Positions 42,412 through 49,845 of a stretch of DNA of 64,000 nt are shown piece by piece. The position numbers and the translations under genes were made by a program. The stretch is from DASUPK01 sp963695805 (GTDB lineage Bacteria > Actinomycetota > Thermoleophilia > Solirubrobacterales > 70-9), in assembly GCA_963695805.1 (NCBI GenBank), contig CAVOHV010000007.1, positions 62,001-126,000 of the forward strand, given 5' to 3'. Position 1 is the stretch's first letter. Every line of letters starts with the position of its first letter. The notes beneath the pieces were generated by a model, which was not told the origin of the DNA, did no database searches, and worked only from the letters and a program-made list of their open reading frames with translations.

Positions 42412-42735
42412 CTAGTTGGCACCGGAGAGGTTGAGCCCGACGACGCCCCCGATCACCAGCGCGATGCTGGCGAGCTTGAGCGCATTCACCGACTCGCCGA
42501 GGGCGGCCATGCCGATTACGGCGACGGCCGCGGTCCCGACTCCGGCCCAGACCGCGTAGGCCAGGCTGATCTCGAGCTGCTTCAGCGCCAGCGCCGTCAG
42601 CCAGAGGGAGGCGGCGTAAGTGACAATCACGAGGATCGAGGGAGCGGGCCGCGTGAAGCCGTCGGTGTACCGCAGGAACACGGTGCCGACAACCTCGGTC
42701 GCGATAGCCGCTGAGAGATAGATCCACGCCAACAT
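42412..42735 (-). CDS. Small multidrug resistance (SMR) family transporter
   Basis: A 107-residue protein with four membrane helices, starting WIYLSAAIATEVVGTVFLRY with the essential membrane-embedded glutamate (E14) of EmrE/SugE proteins. The rest shows AYAVWAGVGTAAVAVIGMAAL and the C-terminal ALVIGGVVGLNL. It should act as a dimer exporting cations or guanidinium compounds by proton exchange. It is the first gene of an operon with a TetR regulator. Confidence 0.92.
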   Translation of the reverse strand: MLAWIYLSAAIATEVVGTVFLRYTDGFTRPAPSILVIVTYAASLWLTALALKQLEISLAYAVWAGVGTAAVAVIGMAALGESVNALKLASIALVIGGVVGLNLSGAN

Positions 42736-42740
42736 GATGT

Positions 42741-42773
42741 GTACAAATGTACCACATTCTTGTACAAATGTAC
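42741..42773. promoter_or_regulatory. Two GTACAAATGTAC operators upstream of the SMR gene
   Basis: The sequence GTACAAATGTAC occurs twice, at 42741-42752 and 42762-42773, 21 bases apart (two helical turns). Each is a GTACA-N2-TGTAC palindrome. They lie between the SMR start (42735) and the helicase stop (42787), so they cover the promoter of the SMR-TetR operon. The TetR product is the probable ligand. Confidence 0.75.
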
Positions 42774-42786
42774 AGTTAGCCGCGAA

Positions 42787-45700
42787 TCAAGCCTCAGAGG
42801 CAGGGCAGATCAAGCGGAAATCGCACCAGGAGCAGATCTCGGGCGAGGGGCGGGGCTCGAAATCCTGTCCGAGGATGCCCTCCCCGACTTCCAGCACGAC
42901 TCCCTCGACGCGCTCCAGGTCGTCCGGTGAGCCCCCGACCGCGACCTTCTCGTCGGCGAGGACGTACCAGTAGCTCCCGGCCGCTCCCTCCAGGCGCCAG
43001 GCTTCGCGGGCGGCGAGCCTGTAGATCGCAAGCTGCACGTCGGACTCGAGCTCCCGCTGGGGCTTCGGGTCGCCGGTCTTGTAGTCGATCAGCTCGTAGC
43101 CCCCGCTGGGCAGCTCATCGACGCGGTCCACCCGGCCGCGCAGGTGGTGAGGCCCGATGCGGAAGTCGAACTTGCGCTCGACCCAGCGCGGGTGAGAGCC
43201 GCTCGCAACCTCGCGGGCGTGATAGCGATGCAGCGCGTCGATCGCCTTCTCGCGGAACTGGAGCTCGTCGTCGGACTCGCCGAATCCCGAGCGCCGCCAG
43301 GCTGCCGCGAACAGCCCCATGAGGCGCTCGAGGCTGCCGGCGTCGCTCGATCCGGCGCCGGTGTCCGCCTCCGCTGGTGATGGCTGCTGGCCGTGGAATC
43401 GCTCGAGCACCTGGTGGATGACGATCCCGAAGCGCTGGTTGATGGTCGTCTCCTGCGGGATACCGAAGACACGTGCGAACTTGTATTTGAGCGGGCAGGT
43501 CCGGTAGAGCTCGATGTCTGTGGCTGAGAGTGCGAGGCCTTCGCCGCGCCGCGGCAGGAACGCCTCGAGAGAGGGCTCGTCGCGCTTGGCGATCAGCTCC
43601 CGGCGCCGCTTGGCTGCGCCCTCCTCATCGAGCAGGTAGGCGTCGAGCCCCGAGTCGCGCAGCGCCGCCTGCTGCTCGGGGGAGATCGCCTGCTCGAGCA
43701 GGTCGTTGACCACCGCGAGCGAGTCGGAGACCGGCTCCTCGCTCGACCCCTGGATCAGCCCGGCGAGCTTGACCAGTTCGAGGAAGCGGGCCACCGCCCG
43801 GTTGACGTCGACGTAGGTGTCGAGCCTGGGCTCGCGGAGCTTGCCGCCGGCGCGCCAGGCCTCCTCGAGCACCTCGTCCTGGATCATCCGATAGGTGGCC
43901 TGCAGTCCCTCGGCGGGGCCGAAGAGCTCCTCGCCGTGCTGCTGCTCGGGGGCGTCGAGAACGGCGCGGGCGTCCTCGTAGAACGGCGAGGGCCGGGCGT
44001 CGCCGGCCTCGGTCGCGGCCGGCCGTGTCAGCACGAGGTCCTGGGTCGCCCTGGTCATGGCGATGTAGAGCAGGCGCCTCGACTCCTCCTCGTGTGAGGG
44101 CGTGGGGCCTCCAACCCCAGCGGGTACGGCGGGCGGGCCGGGGGGAGCCGAGCCCGGCACGACTCCGGCGTGCAGGCCGACGACATAGACGCGCGCGAAC
44201 TCGAGCCCCTTGGTCCGCTCCAGCGGCATCACCTTGATCGCGCCGGCGATCGGCTCGTTCTGCTCCTCGACGGGCGCGACCCCGGCCTCCGACACCGCAA
44301 CGAGGTAGCGGACGAAGTCGCGGTTCGAACCGCCTGGCTCTCGCCGGGTCCAGGCCTCCGCCAGCTCGCCGAGCCGCGACAGGTTGCGGAGCCGCTCCGC
44401 CGCCTCGGGGTGGGCGGCGAAGAGCCGATGACGGCGGAAGCCGATCCTCTCGATCAGCCTGCGCACGAAGACGTCGGCCCGCATCTCACCCATCGCTCTG
44501 GCCGCGGCGCGGTGGAGCTGGAGGAACTCCCTGATCCGGTCGCGGGCCTCGGGTGGGATCTGCGGGCTCTCCAGCGAGGCCTCCAGCGCGGAGACCATGT
44601 CGAGCTTGCGGCGGCGGGCGATCGTCGTGCATCGGGCGAGGTCGACCGAGCGGAGCTCCACGGGCGGCCGGCTGAGAGCCCGGACCGCCGCCGCGGCGTC
44701 CGTCGGGTCCGCCAGCAGGCGGAGCCAGGCGATCACGTCCCGGATCTCGGGGCGCTGGAAGAAAGCGCCCGGACCGGTCAGGCGGTAGGGCACCCGCCGC
44801 TCCTCGAGCGCGGCGGCGATCGCCCGGGCGGGGCCGCCGCCCCGAGGTACAGCCACGCAGATCCGGTCCATCTTCACCTCGCCCGCCGCGAGCGCGCCCT
44901 CGATGTCACGCGCCACCGCCTGGGCCTCGGCGCGTTCGTTGGTGCCGCACCAGAAGCGCACCCGCGTCGGCGGCCCGGCCGCCCGGCGTGGGACGTCGGC
45001 TCCTCGAGCCGCAGGCGCCACCACGGCATGCGCTGCATCGAGGAGGTCTCCGCCGTAGCGCCAGCTCGGCTCGAGCTTGACTTCGCTCGCATCGATCGCC
45101 TGTCGGGCCCAGGCCGCCGCCGCATCGCAGGGCCCCCGGCCCTGCTCGTCGTCGCAGGAGAGCACGGTGGAGGCGGCGCCACGCGCGAGGGCCTCGATCA
45201 GCGAGCGCTCCGCGGGACACGCGTCCTCGAGTTCGTCGACGATCAGGTGAGGGAAGCGCCCGGCGATCGCCGCGGTGAGCGCCGGCCGCTCGCCGAGCAG
45301 CCTGGTCAGCTCGAGCACGCCGTCGATGTCGTCCATCGCGCCGGCCGACCGCAGCATCGAGTCATGGAGCTCGTAGATCTCCGCGAATTCGCGCTCCCTG
45401 GCGGCGGAGTCGCGCTCCGAGCGCGTTCCTCCAGCCTGCTCGTCGGCCCAGCGACCGAAGCGCTCCGCCGGCACGCCGGCCGACTTGAGGGCATCGATCC
45501 GCTCGACGATCCGGGCCAGCAGCCCGGCCGGGTTCCCCCGGATCTCGTGCCTGCGCAGGGGCAACTCGTCGATCCGGTCGAGCAGCATCGCCAGGCGCTC
45601 GGCCGGGTTCAGGGACTCGAAGAACGGATCGATCTCGGCCTCGGTCGCGTGCTCGCGGAGCAGGCGTGCGGCCGCCACCGGGTGGGTGTGGACGACCAGC

Positions 45701-45945
45701 TCCTCGTAGCCGGTTTCGATGGTCGCTTCGGCGCGCAGCCTGATGCGACGAGCCGCCGCCACCGAGCGCGTCAGGACGAGCGCACGCTCACCCTCTCCGA
45801 CGAGGCGGGCGAGCCGGCGCGCGAGCGCCTCGGTGCGGCCGCTCCCGGCAACGCCCAGGACGAGCAGCGCGCCCTCGTCGTTGGCGACGACGGCCTCCTG
45901 GCCCTCGTTCAGTCGCGGGCCCCCGTGATCGCGCTCGTCTCCCAT
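42787..45945 (-). CDS. UvrD/AdnB-type helicase fused to Fe-S RecB nuclease
   Basis: A 1052-residue protein with an SF1A helicase in the N-terminal two-thirds and a PD-(D/E)xK nuclease at the C-terminus, the build of AddB/AdnAB double-strand-break resection proteins. The nuclease has GYELIDYKTGD and an Fe-S site with Cys in YRTCPLKYKF and in CSWCDFRLIC (C1038, C1041, C1047). The helicase is odd: Walker A reads GVAGSGRT, with Arg37 in place of the catalytic Lys, and motif II reads LIVDELEDA instead of VDEYQD. Motif VI (LLYIAMTRA) is normal. The motor may be weak or inactive. Confidence 0.85.
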   Translation of the reverse strand: MGDERDHGGPRLNEGQEAVVANDEGALLVLGVAGSGRTEALARRLARLVGEGERALVLTRSVAAARRIRLRAEATIETGYEELVVHTHPVAAARLLREHATEAEIDPFFESLNPAERLAMLLDRIDELPLRRHEIRGNPAGLLARIVERIDALKSAGVPAERFGRWADEQAGGTRSERDSAAREREFAEIYELHDSMLRSAGAMDDIDGVLELTRLLGERPALTAAIAGRFPHLIVDELEDACPAERSLIEALARGAASTVLSCDDEQGRGPCDAAAAWARQAIDASEVKLEPSWRYGGDLLDAAHAVVAPAARGADVPRRAAGPPTRVRFWCGTNERAEAQAVARDIEGALAAGEVKMDRICVAVPRGGGPARAIAAALEERRVPYRLTGPGAFFQRPEIRDVIAWLRLLADPTDAAAAVRALSRPPVELRSVDLARCTTIARRRKLDMVSALEASLESPQIPPEARDRIREFLQLHRAAARAMGEMRADVFVRRLIERIGFRRHRLFAAHPEAAERLRNLSRLGELAEAWTRREPGGSNRDFVRYLVAVSEAGVAPVEEQNEPIAGAIKVMPLERTKGLEFARVYVVGLHAGVVPGSAPPGPPAVPAGVGGPTPSHEEESRRLLYIAMTRATQDLVLTRPAATEAGDARPSPFYEDARAVLDAPEQQHGEELFGPAEGLQATYRMIQDEVLEEAWRAGGKLREPRLDTYVDVNRAVARFLELVKLAGLIQGSSEEPVSDSLAVVNDLLEQAISPEQQAALRDSGLDAYLLDEEGAAKRRRELIAKRDEPSLEAFLPRRGEGLALSATDIELYRTCPLKYKFARVFGIPQETTINQRFGIVIHQVLERFHGQQPSPAEADTGAGSSDAGSLERLMGLFAAAWRRSGFGESDDELQFREKAIDALHRYHAREVASGSHPRWVERKFDFRIGPHHLRGRVDRVDELPSGGYELIDYKTGDPKPQRELESDVQLAIYRLAAREAWRLEGAAGSYWYVLADEKVAVGGSPDDLERVEGVVLEVGEGILGQDFEPRPSPEICSWCDFRLICPASEA

Positions 45946-46035
45946 TCGAATTCAGGCTAGATGATGCCCCCGCCGCGTCGATCTCCCTGGCGGGCGGCCC
46001 ACGGTCAATCGCTAACCTCGCCCGCGTGGTCGCCC

Positions 46036-46905
46036 ATGTCTGAGCCAGGGGGCGAACCGGCGCAGCCGTCAGCCCCCGGAGCCCCGAGCGACGAGCAGTG
46101 GGCCGCCGCCTGCCGTCGCGCCGTCGAGGTGCAGCGGGGGATCTTCGAGGAGCACCGCACCATCGCCGAGCGCACGCAATACGAGGAGGTCGGCGCGGGC
46201 GGCGACCGGACGCTGACGATCGACCGCCTCTGCGAGGACGCCGTCTTCACCGAGCTCGAGGCTCTCCATGGGCAGGGTTACGAGTTCACCGCCGTGTCGG
46301 AGGAGCGCGGATCGGTCACCTTCGGCGACGGCGATTCATCCGTGCGAGTGATCATCGACCCGATCGACGGGTCGCTCAACGCCCGCCGCACGATTCCGCT
46401 GCACAGCCTCAGTTTCGCGGTCGCCGATGGCGACTCGATGGACGACGTCACCTTCGGCTACGTCTACGAGTTCGGCGCGCGCGAGGAGTTCGTCGCCAGC
46501 ATCGACGGCGACGCGCTCCTGGACGGCCGCCCGGTGGAGGTGGCCACCGGCGAGGGACTGGAGGTGATCGCCCTCGAGGCGACCAAGCCGGAGCGCGTTT
46601 TGAAGGCGGCCGAGCTGCTCCAGGGCCGCACCTACCGGATCCGGGTCCCGGGATCGATCGCGGTGGCGCTCTGCTACGTGGCGGCGGGCCGCTACGACGG
46701 CATGATCACCACCCGTAACGCTCGCTCGGTCGACGCGGCCGCCGGCCAGCTGATCGCCAGGTGCGCGGGCGCCGCCCTCGAGTTCGCCGGCGGCGGGCTC
46801 GCCGACGCACCCCTCGACCTCGGCGCCCGCTACGACGTCGCTGCGGCTCGGACGGCCGAGGACCTGCGCGTGCTGCGCGAGGCCCAGGACGCCCTGCATG
46901 CCTGA
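46036..46905 (+). CDS. Inositol monophosphatase family protein
   Basis: A 289-residue sugar phosphatase starting at ATG 46036. The metal-binding core IIDPIDGSLNARRTIPL is clear (DPIDG), preceded by AVSEERGSV with a catalytic-type Glu, and the late motif GMITTRNARSVDAAAGQLIA corresponds to the WDxAAG region, with the Trp-Asp replaced by Val-Asp. This resembles IMPase/SuhB or fructose-bisphosphatase-like members. The substrate is unknown. It is followed by the DUF2342 gene with an 8-base overlap. Confidence 0.85.
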   Translation: MSEPGGEPAQPSAPGAPSDEQWAAACRRAVEVQRGIFEEHRTIAERTQYEEVGAGGDRTLTIDRLCEDAVFTELEALHGQGYEFTAVSEERGSVTFGDGDSSVRVIIDPIDGSLNARRTIPLHSLSFAVADGDSMDDVTFGYVYEFGAREEFVASIDGDALLDGRPVEVATGEGLEVIALEATKPERVLKAAELLQGRTYRIRVPGSIAVALCYVAAGRYDGMITTRNARSVDAAAGQLIARCAGAALEFAGGGLADAPLDLGARYDVAAARTAEDLRVLREAQDALHA

Positions 46906-47986
46906 GCGTCTGGTCGACTGGAACCTGGCCGAACGGCTCGCCAGAGCACTCGCCGGGTCCGGCCCGGAATGGGACGGATCGGCCGAGGAGCTCCGCTCCG
47001 AGTCAGACCGCGCCGCCCACCTTGTCCGCCGCTATACCGGGCTTCGCCCCAAGGGCCGATTGCCAGAGGCGGAGCTGGTCGATCGAGCCGAGTGGGCACG
47101 AGTCAACCTCGAGTCCTTCCAGGATCTCTCCGCCAGGGTCGAGGAGCACCTCGAGAACCGGGTGTCAGGCTCGAACAATGGCCGGGTCGCGGGTATCCAG
47201 CGGACGATCGTGCGCACCGCGACCGGGGCCGAGGTCGGTCTGGCGGTCGGCTATCTCTCTCAGCGGGTGATCGGCCAGTACGACGTCGCGCTGATCGGGC
47301 CCGCCCGGGCACCAAGGCTGCTCTTCGTCGGCCCGAACCTCTCCTCCGCGAGAGCCCGTCTCGAGGTGAACCGGGACCTCTTCCTGCGCTGGATCGCGCT
47401 CCACGAGACGACTCACGCCGTTCACTTCGCCTCCGTGCCCTGGCTGCGCGAGTACATCGGCGGAATCGTTGAGGAGCTCTTCGAGAAGGCGGCCCTCGAG
47501 GTGAAGCCCACCGAGATCCTCGGAAAGCTCGCGCGTCTCAATCCCCGCGAGCTGCTCCGGTCGGTGAAGAGCGGCGAGCTCGCAACGCTCCTCTTGTCGG
47601 AGGACCAACGCCGGGTGATCGACCGCCTGACGGCGACGATGACACTGGTCGAGGGCTATGCGGAGCACGTCATGGACGCTGTCGGCGACCAGCTCGACCC
47701 CGGCTACACCGATCTGCGCCGTGCCCTGGAGCGAGACCGCGACCGCCGGGGCCCGCTCGACTCGATCGTCTCCAAGGTCCTCGGCCTCGAGATGAAGCTC
47801 GCTCAGTATCGCCGCGGCAAGGCTTTCGCCGATGAGGTCGTGCGAACCCACGGAATCCGGACCCTCAACCGGGCCTGGAGTGAGCCGGAGGCGCTGCCCC
47901 GCCCCGAGGAGCTCGACAGCCCGGCGGAGTGGGTCGAGCGGGTTGGGGCGGCTCGCGAGAGGCGCCTGCTCGCCCTGTTCAGGTAG
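46898..47986 (+). CDS. Zinc-dependent metalloprotease, DUF2342
   Basis: A 362-residue member of the DUF2342 family, annotated in actinobacteria as F420-biosynthesis-associated or zincin-like proteins. Seen: VDWNLAERLARALAGSG at the start, RTIVRTATGAEVGLAVGYLSQRVIGQY, the zincin motif HETTHAVHF at the active site, and MTLVEGYAEHVMDAVG, which could supply the third metal ligand. No signal peptide, so it is cytoplasmic. No F420 gene is nearby, so the link is only the family label. Confidence 0.87.
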   Translation: MPERLVDWNLAERLARALAGSGPEWDGSAEELRSESDRAAHLVRRYTGLRPKGRLPEAELVDRAEWARVNLESFQDLSARVEEHLENRVSGSNNGRVAGIQRTIVRTATGAEVGLAVGYLSQRVIGQYDVALIGPARAPRLLFVGPNLSSARARLEVNRDLFLRWIALHETTHAVHFASVPWLREYIGGIVEELFEKAALEVKPTEILGKLARLNPRELLRSVKSGELATLLLSEDQRRVIDRLTATMTLVEGYAEHVMDAVGDQLDPGYTDLRRALERDRDRRGPLDSIVSKVLGLEMKLAQYRRGKAFADEVVRTHGIRTLNRAWSEPEALPRPEELDSPAEWVERVGAARERRLLALFR

Positions 47987-48015
47987 CGCTGTAACCGGTC
48001 CCGGGGGCGGGGTAA

Positions 48016-48027
48016 GAACATGTGTTC
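48016..48027. promoter_or_regulatory. LexA-type (SOS) box
   Basis: GAACATGTGTTC followed by G fits the Gram-positive LexA consensus CGAAC-RNRY-GTTYG except for the first C. A weaker half-matching copy (AAACGTGTGTTCG) follows at about 48031-48044. They lie 90-100 bases before the small coiled-coil gene, next to a possible -10 (TAGCCT near 48049), which is where a repressor should bind. Confidence 0.5.
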
Positions 48028-48115
48028 GCCAAAACGTGTGTTCGGTGCTAGCCTGCCGAACTCGCCGAAAGCGACGAGTCCGACGCAAGCAACGCTGAAG
48101 GGATCAAGAGCCGAG

Positions 48116-48547
48116 ATGCCTACTAAGACCACCAGCACCAAGACTCAGACCCAGACCAAGACTGAAGCGACGGCCCCCGGCCGCAAGCCTTCAGATCAGG
48201 CCCTGCAGGCCGTGGACGTCGCGATCGGTGCAGGCCCGACGGTCGCCGAGACCGTTCGGACTACCGCGGAGACGTGGACCAACTCCGAGACACGCTCGCA
48301 TGAAATCGACGCGATCCAGAAGCGGGTCCAGACCCTCCGCGACTCCGAGGGGCGCAAGGGCGAGATCGAGACGCTGCGCAAGCGGCTCGCCGCCGAGCTC
48401 GAGAAGGCCGAGGCGAAGGGCGGGGACGTCCGCCGCCAGGTCACCGATCAGCTCGTCGGCCAGGCGCGCAAGGCGCGTGAGCGCGTCGAGCCCGTCTATC
48501 GCGAGCGCGTCGAGCCGGCCGTGAAGAAGGTCGTCGAGCGCGTCTAG
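48116..48547 (+). CDS. Small basic coiled-coil protein, possibly SOS-regulated
   Basis: A 143-residue protein from ATG 48116. The first 25 residues are Thr, Lys and Gln rich (MPTKTTSTKTQTQTKT), then a hydrophilic helical region with heptads (IETLRKRLAAELEKAEAKGG) and a C-terminus of repeated RVEPVYRERVEPAVKKVV. There is no signal peptide or membrane segment. It recalls heparin-binding-hemagglutinin-like or histone-like proteins of actinobacteria, but I do not recognise a family. A LexA-like box lies in its promoter. Confidence 0.72.
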   Translation: MPTKTTSTKTQTQTKTEATAPGRKPSDQALQAVDVAIGAGPTVAETVRTTAETWTNSETRSHEIDAIQKRVQTLRDSEGRKGEIETLRKRLAAELEKAEAKGGDVRRQVTDQLVGQARKARERVEPVYRERVEPAVKKVVERV

Positions 48548-48555
48548 TCGCTTAG

Positions 48556-48636
48556 CCCGGGGCCGCCTCGAGAGGTGGCGCGCCCGGAGAGTTCCGCCTC
48601 ACCGTCAGGACGGGCGCGGAATGCAGCAACCTCTCC
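48556..48636 (+). ncRNA. Structured RNA element before a terminator, upstream of mrp
   Basis: Two nested hairpins are visible. The first pairs CCGGG (48557) with CCCGG (48583) and GCCGCC (48562) with GGTGGC (48574). The second pairs TTCCGC (48592-48597) with GCGGAA (48616-48621), contains CCGT/ACGG with loop CAGG, and can be closed by AGAG (48588) with CTCT (48631), leaving a 3' bulge with GCAGCAAC. A strong terminator follows at once and mrp starts 24 bases later. This could be a leader (riboswitch-like) element, a small RNA, or the 3' end of the preceding transcript. No known family fits. Confidence 0.35.
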
Positions 48637-48642
48637 TCCCTG

Positions 48643-48669
48643 AAAACCGGGCCCTTGCGGCCCGGTTTT
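48643..48669 (+). terminator. Rho-independent terminator
   Basis: AAAACCGGGCC (48643-48653) pairs perfectly with GGCCCGGTTTT (48659-48669) around a 5-base loop, ending in TTTT. It terminates the coiled-coil gene transcript or acts as the expression platform of the element before mrp. Confidence 0.8.
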
Positions 48670-48692
48670 CACGTCTGCGTACACTTTGATTG

Positions 48693-49841
48693 GTGCCCAC
48701 CAAGGAACAGGTAACCGAGAAGCTCGAGCAGGTGATCGACCCCGAGCTGCGCCGGTCGATCGTGGAGCTCGGGATGGTTCGGTCGATTGAGATCCGCGAC
48801 GACGGGCGGGTCGAGGTGGTCGTCTCCCTGACCACCCCCGGCTGCCCGATCAGGTCCCATTTCCAGCAGGCGGTCGCGAAGAACGTCGCCGAGCTGGAGG
48901 GGGTCAACGCCGTCGACGTCGGTTTCGACGTCCTCTCCGATGGCGAGAAGTCGGATCTGCAGCAGAAGCTGGGTCGCGCCAAGCTGCCGGAGGGTGCGCT
49001 CGCCCAGGTGAAGAACGTGATCTGCGTGGCCTCTGGCAAGGGCGGCGTCGGCAAGTCCACGATGACCGCCAACCTCGCGGCGGCCCTGCACGCCGAGGGC
49101 CATAAGGTCGGGGCGCTCGACTGCGACGTCTACGGCTACTCGATCCCCAGAATGCTCGGCATCAACCGCAAGCCGGACGTCTCGCCTGAGCGCAAGATCA
49201 TCCCGCCGGTCTCGCCTGCAGGGCCGACCGTGATGTCGATCGGCTTCTTCGTCGAGGAGAACGCTGCCGTCGTCTGGCGCGGTCCGATGCTTCACAAGGC
49301 GATCCAGCAGTTCCTCGAGGACGTCGCCTGGGATGAGCTCGACTACCTACTGCTCGACCTGCCGCCGGGCACGGGCGACGTCTCCATGACGCTCGCCCAG
49401 CTCCTGCCGCAGGCGAAGATCGTGATCGTCACCACACCCCAGCCTGCCGCGCAGAGCGTCGCCCGGCGGGCGGCCGAGATGGCCGCCAAGGTCGACCTCG
49501 AGATGCTCGGCGTGATCGAGAACATGTCCGCCTTCAACGGGCCCGACGGCGAGCGCGTCGCGATCTTCGGCGAGGGCGGCGGGCAGGTGCTCGCCGACGA
49601 GCTGGACGTGCCGCTGCTGGCCAAGGTGCCGCTCTCCGGCGACCTTCGTGAGCACGCCGACGAGGGCCGGCCGCTGGTGATCGAGGACCCCGACGCCCCC
49701 GCTTCACAGATGATCCGCGAGGCTGCCCGCGGCATCGTCGCCTCCACGCCAATCGAGCTTCCCGTGATGCAGGCGGTACCCGCCGCAGCGCAGCCGAACG
49801 GCGGCAGGACGAGCGGCACCGAGCTTCCGATGGTGCAGTAG
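48693..49841 (+). CDS. mrp: Mrp/NBP35-type Fe-S carrier P-loop ATPase
   Basis: A 382-residue protein with an N-terminal MIP18 (DUF59) domain (EQVIDPELRRSIVELGMV, TTPGCPIRSHF) and a ParA-like ATPase domain with deviant Walker A SGKGGVGKST (about residues 113-122), DCDVYGYSIPRMLG and LLLDLPPGTGD. It is a scaffold or carrier for Fe-S clusters. The CxxC motif that many Mrp proteins have after ENMS is absent: here the sequence reads ENMSAFNGPDGERVAIFG. Start GTG 48693; a TTG directly before it is possible. Confidence 0.93.
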   Translation: MPTKEQVTEKLEQVIDPELRRSIVELGMVRSIEIRDDGRVEVVVSLTTPGCPIRSHFQQAVAKNVAELEGVNAVDVGFDVLSDGEKSDLQQKLGRAKLPEGALAQVKNVICVASGKGGVGKSTMTANLAAALHAEGHKVGALDCDVYGYSIPRMLGINRKPDVSPERKIIPPVSPAGPTVMSIGFFVEENAAVVWRGPMLHKAIQQFLEDVAWDELDYLLLDLPPGTGDVSMTLAQLLPQAKIVIVTTPQPAAQSVARRAAEMAAKVDLEMLGVIENMSAFNGPDGERVAIFGEGGGQVLADELDVPLLAKVPLSGDLREHADEGRPLVIEDPDAPASQMIREAARGIVASTPIELPVMQAVPAAAQPNGGRTSGTELPMVQ

Positions 49842-49845
49842 GGCC

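Noticed and set aside
44170..45960. 596-codon plus-strand frame
   Set aside because: A GC-driven antisense frame of the helicase-nuclease gene, with no domain.
48601..48636. Possible signal recognition particle RNA, because GTCAGG, CGGAA and GCAGCA occur in this order
   Set aside because: The flanks that should pair in helix 8 (CCTCACC and ACCTCTCC) cannot pair, and GGAA is inside a different stem. I treat it only as an unassigned structured element.
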